A stretch of 64,000 nt of DNA, taken from an uncultured Bryobacteraceae bacterium. Lineage in GTDB: Bacteria > Acidobacteriota > Terriglobia > Bryobacterales > Bryobacteraceae. A model generated the notes under the pieces. It did not search any database, was not told the origin of the DNA, and saw nothing but the letters and a program-made list of their open reading frames with translations. The position numbers were made by a program, and so were the translations under genes. Location: positions 434,001 to 498,000 of the forward strand of contig CALDSU010000005.1 in the NCBI GenBank assembly GCA_937924525.1, read 5' to 3'. How positions within the stretch are numbered: position 1 is the stretch's first letter; every line of letters starts with the position of its first letter. Below are positions 31,674-41,846 of the stretch, piece by piece.

Positions 31674-31837
31674 GGGACCGGCCTCGCACACACTACCACG
31701 GGGAACCCATGACGGAATTCCTGGGGGCCCTCTTGTGCATGCTGGCGATCCTATGGCTGGGGCGTTCCGGAGGCGGTTGAGGCGTGTCCGGACCGGGCGG
31801 GCGGCCCGGCGGTGGTTGCGGAGGGCGGCCGCGGCGC

Positions 31838-32563
31838 TCACTCGATCTCGGTGACAAAAGCGTCGGCCAGCGCGGCATGTTCGCGGCGGACCCGGGCGGC
31901 AAGCGATTCGGCTTCCTCCCGCGTGGCGGGCGCGCCCACCAGCACCCGGTACCACACGGGCGATGCCTGCCGGCGCTGGACCCGCGCCGCGCCGTAAGCC
32001 TCCTCCATTTCCGCGCGAAGGAGTTCCGCCGCGGACTCGTCGCGAAACGCCGCGACCTGCACCGCGAACCGGCGCGAGGGCGCCGATGGCTGCGGGGTCT
32101 GGGGCGGCGTGGCTGGCGCGCGCGGCGCGGACGCCGCCGGAGCGGAAATCACCTCCAGCCGCACCTTCGCCAGTCCCGCGATCACCATGTCCAACAGTTC
32201 CGCCGCCCTGCGCGAAAGATCGATGATCCGCCCGTCGATGAATGGCCCGCGGTCGGTGATGCGCACCTCGACTTGCTTTAAATTGGTCAGGTTCGTCACG
32301 CGCACCCAGGTTTCGAAGGGCAGGGTCCGGTGCGCCGCGGTCATGCCGTTCATGTCGTACGTTTCGCCATTGGCGGCTTGCCGCCCATGGTAGGGGTAGC
32401 CGTACCAGCTCGCAATGCCGGTCTCGGTCCAACCCGGCGGCCGCGGAATCGCCTTCGGCGCGGCCGCGGGAGGCGGCGCGGGAATCCGCGCGCGTTTCGG
32501 CTTCTTGCCGCAGCCGGCCAGTAGCGTCAGCAGAGCCAGCGCTCCCGCCGTGAGCAGCCTCAT
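31838..32563 (-). CDS. rlpA: RlpA-type lipoprotein with SPOR domain
   Basis: This 241-residue lipoprotein has the lipobox LLAGC with Cys18. The double-psi beta-barrel domain is at residues about 50-135: ETGIASWYGYPYHGRQAANG, TYDMNGMTAAHRTLPFETWV and VRITDRGPFIDGRIIDLS, with the catalytic-type Asp in TDRGPF. A Pro/Ala linker leads to a C-terminal SPOR domain (FAVQVAAFRDESAAELLRAE to VWYRVLVGAPATREEAES) that binds denuded septal glycan. RlpA cuts stem-peptide-free peptidoglycan during division in Pseudomonas. It is divergent from lctP across only 47 bases, so their promoters must overlap. Confidence 0.92.
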   Translation of the reverse strand: MRLLTAGALALLTLLAGCGKKPKRARIPAPPPAAAPKAIPRPPGWTETGIASWYGYPYHGRQAANGETYDMNGMTAAHRTLPFETWVRVTNLTNLKQVEVRITDRGPFIDGRIIDLSRRAAELLDMVIAGLAKVRLEVISAPAASAPRAPATPPQTPQPSAPSRRFAVQVAAFRDESAAELLRAEMEEAYGAARVQRRQASPVWYRVLVGAPATREEAESLAARVRREHAALADAFVTEIE

Positions 32564-32610
32564 TGAATGTGATACTATCGTGCGCTTGCCGCGGGCGGCA
32601 ATCCTTCCTC

Positions 32611-34257
32611 ATGACCACCTGGACGCAGAACTACAACCCCCTCGGGAACGCCTGGCTGTCGACCGCCGTGGCCGCCACGCCGGTCGTGCTGCTGTTTTAT
32701 CTCCTCGCCGTGCGGAAAATCATCGCCTACCGTGCGGCGCTGTACTCCTTTGCGGTAGCCGTCGTGCTGGCCGCGTTCGTCTTCGGCATGCCGGCGCCGA
32801 TGCTGACCGGGGCGGTCGCGCACGGACTGGTGTACGCGGTGGTCCGCATCGCCTGGACGCTGCTCGCCGCCGTGTTCGTTTACGAGTTGACGGTCGCGAG
32901 CGGGCATTTCGAGGTCATCAAGGAGTCGATCGGCGGCGTCACTCCGGACCGGCGCCTGCAAGTGTTGCTCATCGCCTTTGCGTTCGGCGCGGTGCTGGAG
33001 GGCGCGGGGGGCGGCGGGGCGCCGGTCGCCATCGCCGGCGCCATGATGGCGGGTCTGGGGTTCCGCCCGTTCGACGCCGCCGTCCTGTGCCTGATTGCGA
33101 ACACGGCGCCGGTCGCCTTCGGCGGCGTCGGCAATCCCATCCGCGTGCTGGTGGCGGTCACCGGCCTGCCCGAGGCGGATCTCAGCGCCATGGTGGGCAG
33201 AATTCTGCCGATCACCGCCCTGATCCTACCCTTTTGGCTGGTGCGCTCGATGACCGGCTGGCGCGGCACGTTTGCCGTCTGGCCGGGGTGTCTCGCCTGC
33301 GGCGCGGTCTTCGGCGCGTGCCAGTTCTACTGGTCGAACTATCAGGACGCCGCGCTCGTCGACATCATCGGCGGCATGGTCACGCTGCTGGTGCTCGCCT
33401 GCTTCTTCCGCGCCTGGAGACCGGCGGAAACCTGGCGCTACCCCAATGAACCGCCTCCCACCCTCAAACCGCGCCCCTATACGCCGCGGGAGATCATCCA
33501 CGCCTGGTCGCCGTTCCTGCTGCTCTCGGCCTTCGTCATCCTCTGGGGCATGCCCGCGCTGAAGCAAGTCCTGAACGCCTCCACCCTGAGCATCCCGGCT
33601 CCCTGGCTGCACAACCAGGTCATCCGGGTCGCGCCGGTCGTCGACCAGCCGCACGCCGAACCCGCCATCATGGAGTTCGCCTGGCTCTCGGCGGTGGGTT
33701 CGGCCACGTTTCTCGCCGGCTTGATCTCCGGTCCGATTCTCGGTCTGAGCGTCCGCCGCACCTTTGAGGTTTTTTTCCGCACCTGCTACCGCATGCGTTT
33801 CAGCATGCTCGCGATCCTGGGCATGCTGGGCCTCGGCTTCGTCACCCGCTATTCGGGCATGGACGCCGTGATGGGTCTCGCCATGACGCACACCGGCTGG
33901 CTGTTCCCGTTCTTCGGCACCATGCTCGGCTGGCTCGGCGTGGCGCTCACGGGAACCGACGCGGGGTCCAACGCGCTCTTCGGCAGCTTGCAGGTGATCA
34001 CCGCGCACCGCCTGGGCATCAGCGAAGTGCTGATGGCTTCGGCCAACTCCGCGGGCGGCGTGATGGGCAAGATGATCGACGCGCAGTCGATCATCGTCGC
34101 CTGCGCGGCGGTCGGCGAGGAAGGCCGCGAGGGCGATCTGTTCCGCGCGGTGCTGTGGCACTCCATCGCCCTCGCCGCCATCGTCGGCCTGATCGTCTAC
34201 TGGTTCGCCTATCACGGCCAGCAGTTCATCCCCGCGGGGCGCGTCTGGGGCGGTTGA
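32611..34257 (+). CDS. lctP: L-lactate permease
   Basis: I chose the ATG at 32611 (MTTWTQNYNPLGNAWLSTAV), where lactate permeases usually begin; the frame opens at 32563. The 548 residues contain about 13 membrane segments. Family marks are VYELTVASGHFEVIKESIGG, IAFAFGAVLEGAGGGGAPVA, LCLIANTAPVAFGGVGNPIR and LGVALTGTDAGSNALFGSLQ, plus SANSAGGVMGKMIDAQSIIV near the end. It takes up lactate or glycolate with protons. The gene ends 45 bases before a strong terminator hairpin. No lactate dehydrogenase gene adjoins it here. Confidence 0.94.
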   Translation: MTTWTQNYNPLGNAWLSTAVAATPVVLLFYLLAVRKIIAYRAALYSFAVAVVLAAFVFGMPAPMLTGAVAHGLVYAVVRIAWTLLAAVFVYELTVASGHFEVIKESIGGVTPDRRLQVLLIAFAFGAVLEGAGGGGAPVAIAGAMMAGLGFRPFDAAVLCLIANTAPVAFGGVGNPIRVLVAVTGLPEADLSAMVGRILPITALILPFWLVRSMTGWRGTFAVWPGCLACGAVFGACQFYWSNYQDAALVDIIGGMVTLLVLACFFRAWRPAETWRYPNEPPPTLKPRPYTPREIIHAWSPFLLLSAFVILWGMPALKQVLNASTLSIPAPWLHNQVIRVAPVVDQPHAEPAIMEFAWLSAVGSATFLAGLISGPILGLSVRRTFEVFFRTCYRMRFSMLAILGMLGLGFVTRYSGMDAVMGLAMTHTGWLFPFFGTMLGWLGVALTGTDAGSNALFGSLQVITAHRLGISEVLMASANSAGGVMGKMIDAQSIIVACAAVGEEGREGDLFRAVLWHSIALAAIVGLIVYWFAYHGQQFIPAGRVWGG

Positions 34258-34302
34258 AGGCCCGCGGCTGGCAGAAACATTTTCTTCATTGTGTGTTTTA
34301 GG

Positions 34303-34333
34303 GCGCCGGCGGGCCTCCGGCGCGCATTTTTTT
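34303..34333 (+). terminator. Rho-independent terminator after lctP
   Basis: The stem GCGCCGG/CCGGCGC (34303-34309 with 34317-34323) has a 7-base loop and is followed by a run of seven T at 34327-34333. It lies 46 bases after the lctP stop. Confidence 0.8.
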
Positions 34334-34334
34334 C

Positions 34335-34363
34335 TTGACATCGCCGGGGAAGCACTCTATATA
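34335..34363 (+). promoter_or_regulatory. Strong sigma-70-type promoter of the Lys/Ala peptide gene
   Basis: A perfect TTGACA lies at 34335-34340, and after exactly 17 bases TATATA lies at 34358-34363. Initiation is expected near 34370, leaving a leader of about 50 bases. It begins one base after the T-run of the preceding terminator. Confidence 0.8.
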
Positions 34364-34418
34364 TGAATCACCTGCGATTTTTTCAATCGCAAACTTTGAT
34401 GTTAGGGAGAATCAATCG

Positions 34419-34490
34419 ATGAAGACCGCAACGAAGAAGGCCGCGAAGAAGGCTCCGGCGAAGAAAGCCGCGGCGAAGAAGAAGAAGTAA
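34419..34490 (+). CDS. 23-residue Lys/Ala-rich basic peptide (histone H1-tail-like)
   Basis: The ATG at 34419 follows the ribosome site AGGGAGA (34404-34410) at a good distance. The peptide has 11 Lys, 8 Ala, 2 Thr and 1 Pro after Met, arranged as KKAAKKAPAKKAAAKKKK, so its net charge is about +11. The pattern equals the repeats in histone H1-like proteins and in the Lys-rich tails of bacterial HU/Hc1/Hc2 proteins, but here it stands alone without a globular domain. The gene has its own consensus promoter and a strong terminator, so it should be well expressed. It may bind DNA or RNA and compact the nucleoid. A non-coding RNA that happens to hold this frame is the alternative. Confidence 0.65.
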   Translation: MKTATKKAAKKAPAKKAAAKKKK

Positions 34491-34525
34491 GCAAGACGTC
34501 CCAGGAGGACGTGGAAACTTTCCCC

Positions 34526-34558
34526 AGACCCCGGGCTCTCCCGGGGTCTTTCGTTTTT
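34526..34558 (+). terminator. Rho-independent terminator of the Lys/Ala peptide gene
   Basis: A perfect 10-base-pair stem AGACCCCGGG/CCCGGGGTCT (34526-34535 with 34540-34549) has a CTCT loop and is followed by TTCGTTTTT to 34558. A smaller hairpin (ACGTCC/GGACGT, 34496-34501 with 34507-34512) lies between the stop codon and this one. Confidence 0.92.
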
Positions 34559-34571
34559 GGGGCGGCGTGCG

Positions 34572-35552
34572 ATGATACCTCTGACGATGTCCGCCCGCGC
34601 CGCTTTCCTGCTGCTGGCCTTCCTCCCTGCCCTTCCCGCGCACGTCCTCAGCATCAGCAACGGCGACCTCGCGGTGGACGGCGTCCGCGCGCACTATCAG
34701 TTGCGGATGCCCGTCTACGAAGCGCCGCACATCCGCGACCCCCGCGACCTGCTGCGGGCGGTGCGCTTCTTTGCGCGCGGCGAGGAGGCGCGGCGTTCCG
34801 GCGAGCGCTGCGCGGAACGCGCGGCCGACGCGGTGATCGTCTGCGAGACCACCCTGGAATTCTCTTTCGCGCCCGAGCGGCTGGAGGTGGAGTGCCTGCT
34901 GCACTCCATCACCGTCCCCAACCACGTGCACCTGTTGCGCGCCAGCAGGGGATCGGGCAAAGACCAGGCGGCGTTCGACCTGTCGTTCACCCGCGCCGAA
35001 CTGCGTTTTGTTCCTCCCTCGGCGTTTGAACTGGGTGTGAAACATACGGCCGCCGGGGCGAAGCGGGCGTTGGGCGGCATCGAGCAGTGGTTGTTCCTGC
35101 TCACTTTGGCGGTGGCCGCCCGGAGCCGGCGCGAGTGGGCGGCGCTGGTGGGATCGTTCCTGACCGGACTGGCGCTCTCGGCCGTGATTACGCCGCGCAC
35201 CGGATGGGAGCCGGCGCCGCAGTTTGTCGAGTCGGCGATGGCCCTGACGGTCGCCTACCTCGCGGTGGAAGTGTTGGCGCTGCCCCAGGGAGGTTATCGC
35301 TGGCTGATCGCCGCGGTGCTGGGCGTGTTCCACGGCTGGTATTTCAGCCTGTTCCTGGTGAGTTCCGGGTATCCGGCGGCGCCGGTGCTGGCCGGCGCGT
35401 CGGTGGCCGCCGCGCTGCTGGCGGGGCTCTTCGCCTGGGGACTTGCCCAGGCAGGCCGCCTGCTTGCACCCCCGCGCGTAGCGCAAGCGCTGGCCGGGCT
35501 TTTGGTTTGCGCCGGCCTTGGCTGGTTCTTCCTGCGGCTAGGCGGCGGCTGA
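34572..35552 (+). CDS. HupE/UreJ_2-like membrane protein
   Basis: The start is either the ATG at 34572 or the one at 34587, which would begin the signal peptide exactly (MSARAAFLLLAFLPALPAHV). The length is 326 residues from 34572. After an extracytoplasmic domain of about 150 residues comes HTAAGAKRALGGIEQWLFLL, the HupE/UreJ_2 signature (in this family usually G-x-x-H-I-x-x-G-x-D-H). Here the metal-ligand-type His and Asp are replaced, since GIEQ stands where GxDH is expected. Six or seven membrane segments follow. HupE proteins take up nickel or cobalt, but the lost ligands argue against that here. It lies between the peptide gene and guaB. Confidence 0.65.
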   Translation: MIPLTMSARAAFLLLAFLPALPAHVLSISNGDLAVDGVRAHYQLRMPVYEAPHIRDPRDLLRAVRFFARGEEARRSGERCAERAADAVIVCETTLEFSFAPERLEVECLLHSITVPNHVHLLRASRGSGKDQAAFDLSFTRAELRFVPPSAFELGVKHTAAGAKRALGGIEQWLFLLTLAVAARSRREWAALVGSFLTGLALSAVITPRTGWEPAPQFVESAMALTVAYLAVEVLALPQGGYRWLIAAVLGVFHGWYFSLFLVSSGYPAAPVLAGASVAAALLAGLFAWGLAQAGRLLAPPRVAQALAGLLVCAGLGWFFLRLGGG

Positions 35553-37049
<1,497 letters not shown>

Positions 37050-37054
37050 ACCTC

Positions 37055-38155
37055 ATGCCCATCCCCGCCAACGATTTCCCGCGCATGTGGCGGGACGTCG
37101 AAGCCGAGGCGGTGGCCGTGTTCCGCGAGGTCGGCGCCGGCGGCTGGTACATCCTCGGCCCGTCCGTGCGCGCTTTTGAGCAGGCCCTCGCGCAGGCGTG
37201 GGGCTTGCCCCACGCTTGCGGAGTCGCCAGCGGCCTGGACGCCCTGGAGATCGGTTTGCGCGCGCTCGGCTGCGGTCCGGGGAGCCGCGTGCTGACCACC
37301 CCCGTGTCGGCGTTCGCCACCACGCTGGCCATTGTGCGCCTGGGCGCGGAACCGGTCTTCGCCGACATCGACGAATACGGACTCATTGACCTCGCCGCCT
37401 GCCGCGAGGCCTTCGCCCGCGACCCGGACCTGCGCTGGTTCGTGCCGGTCCATCTGTACGGTCACGCGCTGGACCCCGCGCTGCTTCGCGCCCTCCACAA
37501 AGAGAGCGGCTGCGTGATGGTCGAGGACTGCGCCCAGTCGATCGGCACGCCGTCCGGCTTGACGGGCGAAGCCGCCGCCACTAGTTTCTACCCGACCAAA
37601 AACCTGGGCGCGCTCGGCGACGGCGGCGCGCTGCTCACCCGGAGCGAGGCGGTGGCGTCCGCCGCCCGCGCGTTGCGCGACTACGGCCAGACCGCCAAAT
37701 ACCGCCACGCGCACGTGGGCTGGAACAGCCGTCTGGATGAACTGCACGCCGCCTTGCTGCATCGCGTCTTCCTCCCACGGCTGGCCGGCTGGACGGCGCG
37801 GCGGCGCGAAATCGCCGCCCAATACCTGGCGGGCATCCGGAATCCGGCGATCCGGGCGCCCGGCGCTCCGCCCGGCGCCGTCAGTTGCTGGCACTTGTTC
37901 CCGGTGCTGGTGGAGGACCGCGCCGCCTTCCTGCGGCGCCTCCGCGCGGAGGAGATTACCGGCGGGGAACACTACCCGGTGGCGATTCCGGATCAGCCCG
38001 TCATGCAAACCGTCCGCTGGCATGCCGCCGGTTCGCTCGAGCGCGCCCGGGCATGGTGCCGCGCCGAGGTCAGCCTCCCGATCCATCCTTACCTGACGGA
38101 TCTCGAGATCAACCGCGTCATCGAGGCCTGCAACCGCTATGCGCCCGGCCACTGA
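37055..38155 (+). CDS. DegT/DnrJ/EryC1/StrS-type PLP-dependent aminotransferase
   Basis: This 366-residue enzyme belongs to the sugar aminotransferase family. Visible marks are GPSVRAFEQALAQAWGLPHA, GVASGLDALEIGLRALGCGP (PLP-phosphate loop), PVHLYGHALD, VMVEDCAQSIGT (the Asp that contacts the pyridine N) and FYPTKNLGALGDGGAL with the Schiff-base Lys182. GWNSRLDELHAALL completes the pattern. Enzymes of this type aminate 3- or 4-keto sugars of nucleotide-linked donors for cell-surface glycans. No partner sugar-nucleotide gene adjoins it; its only close neighbour is guaB, 5 bases upstream. The substrate is therefore unknown. Confidence 0.93.
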   Translation: MPIPANDFPRMWRDVEAEAVAVFREVGAGGWYILGPSVRAFEQALAQAWGLPHACGVASGLDALEIGLRALGCGPGSRVLTTPVSAFATTLAIVRLGAEPVFADIDEYGLIDLAACREAFARDPDLRWFVPVHLYGHALDPALLRALHKESGCVMVEDCAQSIGTPSGLTGEAAATSFYPTKNLGALGDGGALLTRSEAVASAARALRDYGQTAKYRHAHVGWNSRLDELHAALLHRVFLPRLAGWTARRREIAAQYLAGIRNPAIRAPGAPPGAVSCWHLFPVLVEDRAAFLRRLRAEEITGGEHYPVAIPDQPVMQTVRWHAAGSLERARAWCRAEVSLPIHPYLTDLEINRVIEACNRYAPGH

Positions 38156-38224
38156 CCCTGATGGCCGGCGGGTGAGAATGGCGCAAACTGCTCACCGGGT
38201 CGAGCGGAAACGGAACGGCCGAGG

Positions 38225-39541
38225 TTACAGCTTCATCCGTTCCAGCTTGCGGTACAGGGTCTTCCGCTCGATGCCCAGGATCTGGGCGGCGCGGCTCTTG
38301 TTGCCCCCGGTCGCGGCCAGCACTTTGCGGATCTGCTCCGCTTCGGCGTCTTCCAGGGTTTCCACCGCGTGTGCGCGCGGCTCCATCGCCTCCAACGCGT
38401 CGCGCACCGCCTCGCGGTCGATCCGCTCGTGCGGCGCCAGGATCACCAGCCGCTCGATCAGATGTTGAAGCTGCCGCACGTTGCCGGGCCAGGCGTACTC
38501 TTCCAACTCGCGCAAGCCGGACTCGGCGAGCCGGGCGCCCCGTTCGTACCGCTGGTTGTATTTTTGCAGAAAGAACTGGACCAGCAGCGGAATGTCGCCG
38601 CGCCGCTCGCGGAGGGGCGGCAGCACCAGGCGCACTACGTTGAGCCGGAACCACAAGTCCTCGCGGAATTTGCCGCTATCGACCATCTTCTTGAGGTCCC
38701 GGTTGGTGGCCGCCACCACCCGCACGTCCACCGGCTTGGCGCGCGCCGAACCCAGCGGCCGCACCTCGCGTTCCTGCAGGAAGCGCAGCAGCTTCAGCTG
38801 AAAGCTCAGTTCGATCTCGCCGATTTCGTCCAGGAACACCGTGCCCCGGTGGGCCGACTCAAACACGCCCACCCGGTCCCGATCCGCGCCCGTGAACGCC
38901 CCTTTCAGCGACCCGAACAGCTCGCTTTCCAGCAGCGTCGGCGCGATCGAAGCGCAATCCACGGGGACAAACGCCTGCTGCGCGCGCGGCGACCAGCGGT
39001 GGATCAGGCGCGCCACCAGTTCCTTTCCGGTGCCCGTTTCTCCTTCGATCAGCACGGTGGCGTCGGTCGGCGCGACCTGGGAGAGTGTCTTATAAATTTC
39101 CACCATCGGCGCCGAAGAGCCGATCATTTCCGTTTCGGGCAGTTCCTCGGTTTCCACCTCGTCCTGGGGCGCGGCATGCAGGGCTTCGGCGCGCTTGACG
39201 GCGTCGATCATGCTGTCGAGTTCGAAAGGCTTGGCCAGATAATCGAACGCGCCGCCCTTGGTCGCGGCCATCACCGTTTCCATGGTGCCGCGCGCGGTCA
39301 TCAGAATCACCGAGCAGGCCGGATCCCGTTTCCGCGCCGCTTCGAGCACGTCCAGACCCGTCCGGTCGTCGATATAAATGTCGGTGATGACGATGGGATA
39401 GGATTCGCGTCCCAGACGCTCCATCGCCTCGGACGTGGAGGAAGCCGCGTCGACCGCATAGCCCTCCATCTCCAGGCAAGTCACAATGGTTTCGCGGACT
39501 CCGGGGTCGTCCTCCACGACCAGCAAGCGCGGTTGCGTCAT
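38225..39541 (-). CDS. NtrC-type sigma-54-dependent response regulator
   Basis: The ATG at 39539-39541 has AGGAGG almost touching it. The 438 residues comprise three domains. The receiver (residues 5-120) shows [15 protein letters not shown], phospho-acceptor Asp54 in [10 protein letters not shown], and Lys in [10 protein letters not shown]. The AAA+ core shows Walker [19 protein letters not shown], the sigma-54 contact loop [13 protein letters not shown], Walker [20 protein letters not shown] and [22 protein letters not shown]-terminal Fis-type helix-turn-helix ([20 protein letters not shown]) binds DNA. It activates sigma-54 promoters once phosphorylated. Its likely partner is the kinase that ends 11 bases upstream; targets are unknown. 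Confidence 0.96.
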   Translation of the reverse strand: MTQPRLLVVEDDPGVRETIVTCLEMEGYAVDAASSTSEAMERLGRESYPIVITDIYIDDRTGLDVLEAARKRDPACSVILMTARGTMETVMAATKGGAFDYLAKPFELDSMIDAVKRAEALHAAPQDEVETEELPETEMIGSSAPMVEIYKTLSQVAPTDATVLIEGETGTGKELVARLIHRWSPRAQQAFVPVDCASIAPTLLESELFGSLKGAFTGADRDRVGVFESAHRGTVFLDEIGEIELSFQLKLLRFLQEREVRPLGSARAKPVDVRVVAATNRDLKKMVDSGKFREDLWFRLNVVRLVLPPLRERRGDIPLLVQFFLQKYNQRYERGARLAESGLRELEEYAWPGNVRQLQHLIERLVILAPHERIDREAVRDALEAMEPRAHAVETLEDAEAEQIRKVLAATGGNKSRAAQILGIERKTLYRKLERMKL

Positions 39542-39552
39542 GTCCTCCTGAA

Positions 39553-41394
39553 TCAGGCGGGCGCGCCGGCCTCGCGGCACGCCGGTATTACCAAGGTAAA
39601 ACAGGACCCCTGGCCCGGGCTACTTTCCACCTCAATCGTTCCGCCGTGCTGCGTCACAATCTGCTGCACAATCGAGAGTCCGATCCCGGTGCCGGCCTCG
39701 CCGGATTCTTCTGCACGTTTGGTCCGGTAGAAACGCCGGAAGATCTCCTTCACTTCCCGGGCGTCCATGCCCATTCCCTGGTCTCGCACCGAAATGCGCA
39801 GCGACTCGCCCTGACGGCGCGCGTAGACCCGCACCTCGGTATCGGCTGGCGAATACTTCACCGCGTTGGTGAGCAGGTTGTAGAACGCATACTCCATCAG
39901 TTCGCGGTCGCCGGACACCTGCGGGCCGGCGAAGGGCTCCAGTTCCACGCGGATGCGTTTGCGCTCGGCCAGCGCGCGGGCGCGCTCCACGCACGTCTCC
40001 ATCAAGGGGTACGCCTCAAAAACTTCGCGCTTCAGCTCCATTTGCCCCGCGCCGAGCCGTTCGACGTCGAGGAAGACACGGATCATGCGTCCCATCCGCT
40101 TCGACTCGTTGTTGATCAGCGCAGCGATCTGTTTGCGCTTTTCTTCGGGCAGATTCGGGTAGCGGCCCATCAACTCGCTCGATCCCTGAATGGCCGTCAG
40201 CGGCGTGCGCATCTCGTGCACCACAAAGTGCATCGCCTGCTGATACCGCTGCCGTTCGCCTTCGGCCCGGAGCAGACCGCGGCGCACCACGAAGTACTGG
40301 AAACCGGCCGCCGCGCCGGCGCTCAACCACGCCGAGAACACCGGCATGGTGAACGACAGCACCTGCGAGGCGGAGAACAGGGCCAAGGGAAGCGCATGCG
40401 CGGCCAGCAGGACAGCCGCGCCCAGCACATACGCCGTCCAGCCGGAGAACCACCAGAAGCTGACGCCGGTCAGGACGACTACCGTCAGGCTCAGCGCCAG
40501 CGCGACCCCGCCCGGCGCCGGCTTCAGAAACAGGCCGTGCGCCAGGGTCTCGTAGACGCTGGCGTTGATTTCGACGCCGGCGACCTGGGCCCGCCCCGAG
40601 TATGGCGTCTGCAAACGGTCCTTGGCCGCGCTGATGGCGGTGACGCCGACGAACACGACCTTCCCGCGCAGCAGTTCCCGTTGCTTCGGATCGCGCTGCA
40701 AAGCGGCGGCGGAAACCACGGGGATAGGATCCTCGGGCGGACGGTAGCGGATCAGCAGCGCCCGGTCCTGCCGGTTGCCGGCGGGAATCGTCAGCGGGCC
40801 GGCGCGCAGCTCGTGCGGCGTCTCTTCAATCCAGGGCACGCCGTGCGCGGCGCGATACGTCTCCAGCGCCAGCGCCCAGCGCCGGTCGCGGCCGGCCACT
40901 TTGTGGAGCAGGACCTCGCGGCTGACCGGATCCGGCTCCGCGTGGACGTGTCCCGTGCCGACGGCGGCCCTCCGGAAACGCGGCAGGGGATCCTCCCAGG
41001 CGCCGCCCTGCGGAAGCAAGTCGCAAGCCAGCACCGCGCGGGCGGACGAGCGTAAGGCGTCCTCCAGCCGCTGGTCCTCTTCTTCCTCGCCCGGATCGGC
41101 GAGCACCAGGTCGACGGCCACCGCGCGCGGCTCGGCGGCGCGCAACCGTTCCAGCGCCGCGGCCAGAATCGTGCGCATCCGCCGCACGCCGCCGCCGGTT
41201 TGTAGCGTCTCCTCGTCAATGGCCAGGACCGCGGTTTGCGGCGCCGGCGAAGAGGGCCGCAACAGCCGAAACATCCAGTCGTACGCGTTCCCGTCGGCAA
41301 GCGCGCCCGGTTCGCTCCAACTCGCGGCCATGGCCAGCACAAACGCGGCCGCCAGCACGCTTGCGTACAGACCGCCTTGTTTCCAATCGCGCAT
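39553..41394 (-). CDS. CHASE2-domain sensor histidine kinase
   Basis: I chose the ATG at 41392-41394 because MRDWKQGGLYASVLAAAFVL starts a membrane segment. The frame extends another 137 residues upstream with poor composition. The 613 residues begin with one membrane helix, followed by a periplasmic CHASE2 domain (residues about 45-270, with AVLAIDEETL, AVAVDLVLADPGE and GKVVFVGVTAISAAKDRLQT). Three more membrane helices come next (about 285-365). The HisKA part is HFVVHEMRTPLTAIQGSSEL with phospho-acceptor His393. The HATPase part shows YNLLTNAVKYSP, VRDQGMGMDA and GTGIGLSIVQQIV. It senses an unknown external signal and should phosphorylate the NtrC-type regulator encoded next. Confidence 0.93.
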   Translation of the reverse strand: MRDWKQGGLYASVLAAAFVLAMAASWSEPGALADGNAYDWMFRLLRPSSPAPQTAVLAIDEETLQTGGGVRRMRTILAAALERLRAAEPRAVAVDLVLADPGEEEEDQRLEDALRSSARAVLACDLLPQGGAWEDPLPRFRRAAVGTGHVHAEPDPVSREVLLHKVAGRDRRWALALETYRAAHGVPWIEETPHELRAGPLTIPAGNRQDRALLIRYRPPEDPIPVVSAAALQRDPKQRELLRGKVVFVGVTAISAAKDRLQTPYSGRAQVAGVEINASVYETLAHGLFLKPAPGGVALALSLTVVVLTGVSFWWFSGWTAYVLGAAVLLAAHALPLALFSASQVLSFTMPVFSAWLSAGAAAGFQYFVVRRGLLRAEGERQRYQQAMHFVVHEMRTPLTAIQGSSELMGRYPNLPEEKRKQIAALINNESKRMGRMIRVFLDVERLGAGQMELKREVFEAYPLMETCVERARALAERKRIRVELEPFAGPQVSGDRELMEYAFYNLLTNAVKYSPADTEVRVYARRQGESLRISVRDQGMGMDAREVKEIFRRFYRTKRAEESGEAGTGIGLSIVQQIVTQHGGTIEVESSPGQGSCFTLVIPACREAGAPA

Positions 41395-41603
41395 CAACCG
41401 CCTGCGCCTCCGCGCGCCTCCGCCAGGCCCTCCAGCGTCATTGTCCGCCACTCGTGCCCTCGCTTCAACAAGCCTGCACCCGCCGGTTCCCGAAACGGCT
41501 GAAAATCCCGGTACGTCGAACCTTCTGAGACCCAAAAGGTTAAACAAGTCACGTGCGGCAGCGGCGCGCAATCCGACTGTCCGGCGTAACGGGAGGAAAA
41601 ACG

Positions 41604-41837
41604 ATGATCCGAAAAATGCGCTATCTCTGCTCCTTTCTTGCGGTAGCCTGCCTGCTCGCCGCGATCTGGTCGCTGGCCCAGGGGTATACCTTGTTGCTGG
41701 ACGGCTTTTTCCTGGTGTCCGCCTGCGTGTTGGCGGCGATCGTCTTCTGGCTGAAGGCCAAAGACCCGCTCCCCACCGACATCGGCAGCCCGGAGAACAA
41801 GTCACGGATTCTTTTCGGCTATCGTCGGAAGGCGTAA
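41604..41837 (+). CDS. Small two-helix membrane protein, unknown function
   Basis: The ATG at 41604 is preceded by GGGAGG (41591-41596) with a 7-base gap, which makes this start convincing. The 77 residues hold two hydrophobic helices (YLCSFLAVACLLAAIWSLA and GFFLVSACVLAAIVFWL) and a polar tail rich in charged residues. I do not recognise a family. It is divergent from the CHASE2 kinase. The 209-base gap contains AACCTTCT/AAAAGGTT, an imperfect inverted repeat at 41519-41541 that could be an operator. A role linked to the kinase is possible, but only on grounds of position. Confidence 0.7.
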   Translation: MIRKMRYLCSFLAVACLLAAIWSLAQGYTLLLDGFFLVSACVLAAIVFWLKAKDPLPTDIGSPENKSRILFGYRRKA

Positions 41838-41846
41838 GGGCGGCGG

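Noticed and set aside
31709-31780. A 23-codon frame after the YihY gene that would encode a short hydrophobic peptide
   Set aside because: Its ribosome site is weak (GGGGAA) and it has no promoter or terminator of its own, unlike the Lys/Ala peptide unit. Chance cannot be excluded.
38156-38224. Terminator between the DegT-type aminotransferase and the response regulator
   Set aside because: A GGTGAG/CTCACC hairpin exists, but it has a long loop and no T-run on either strand.
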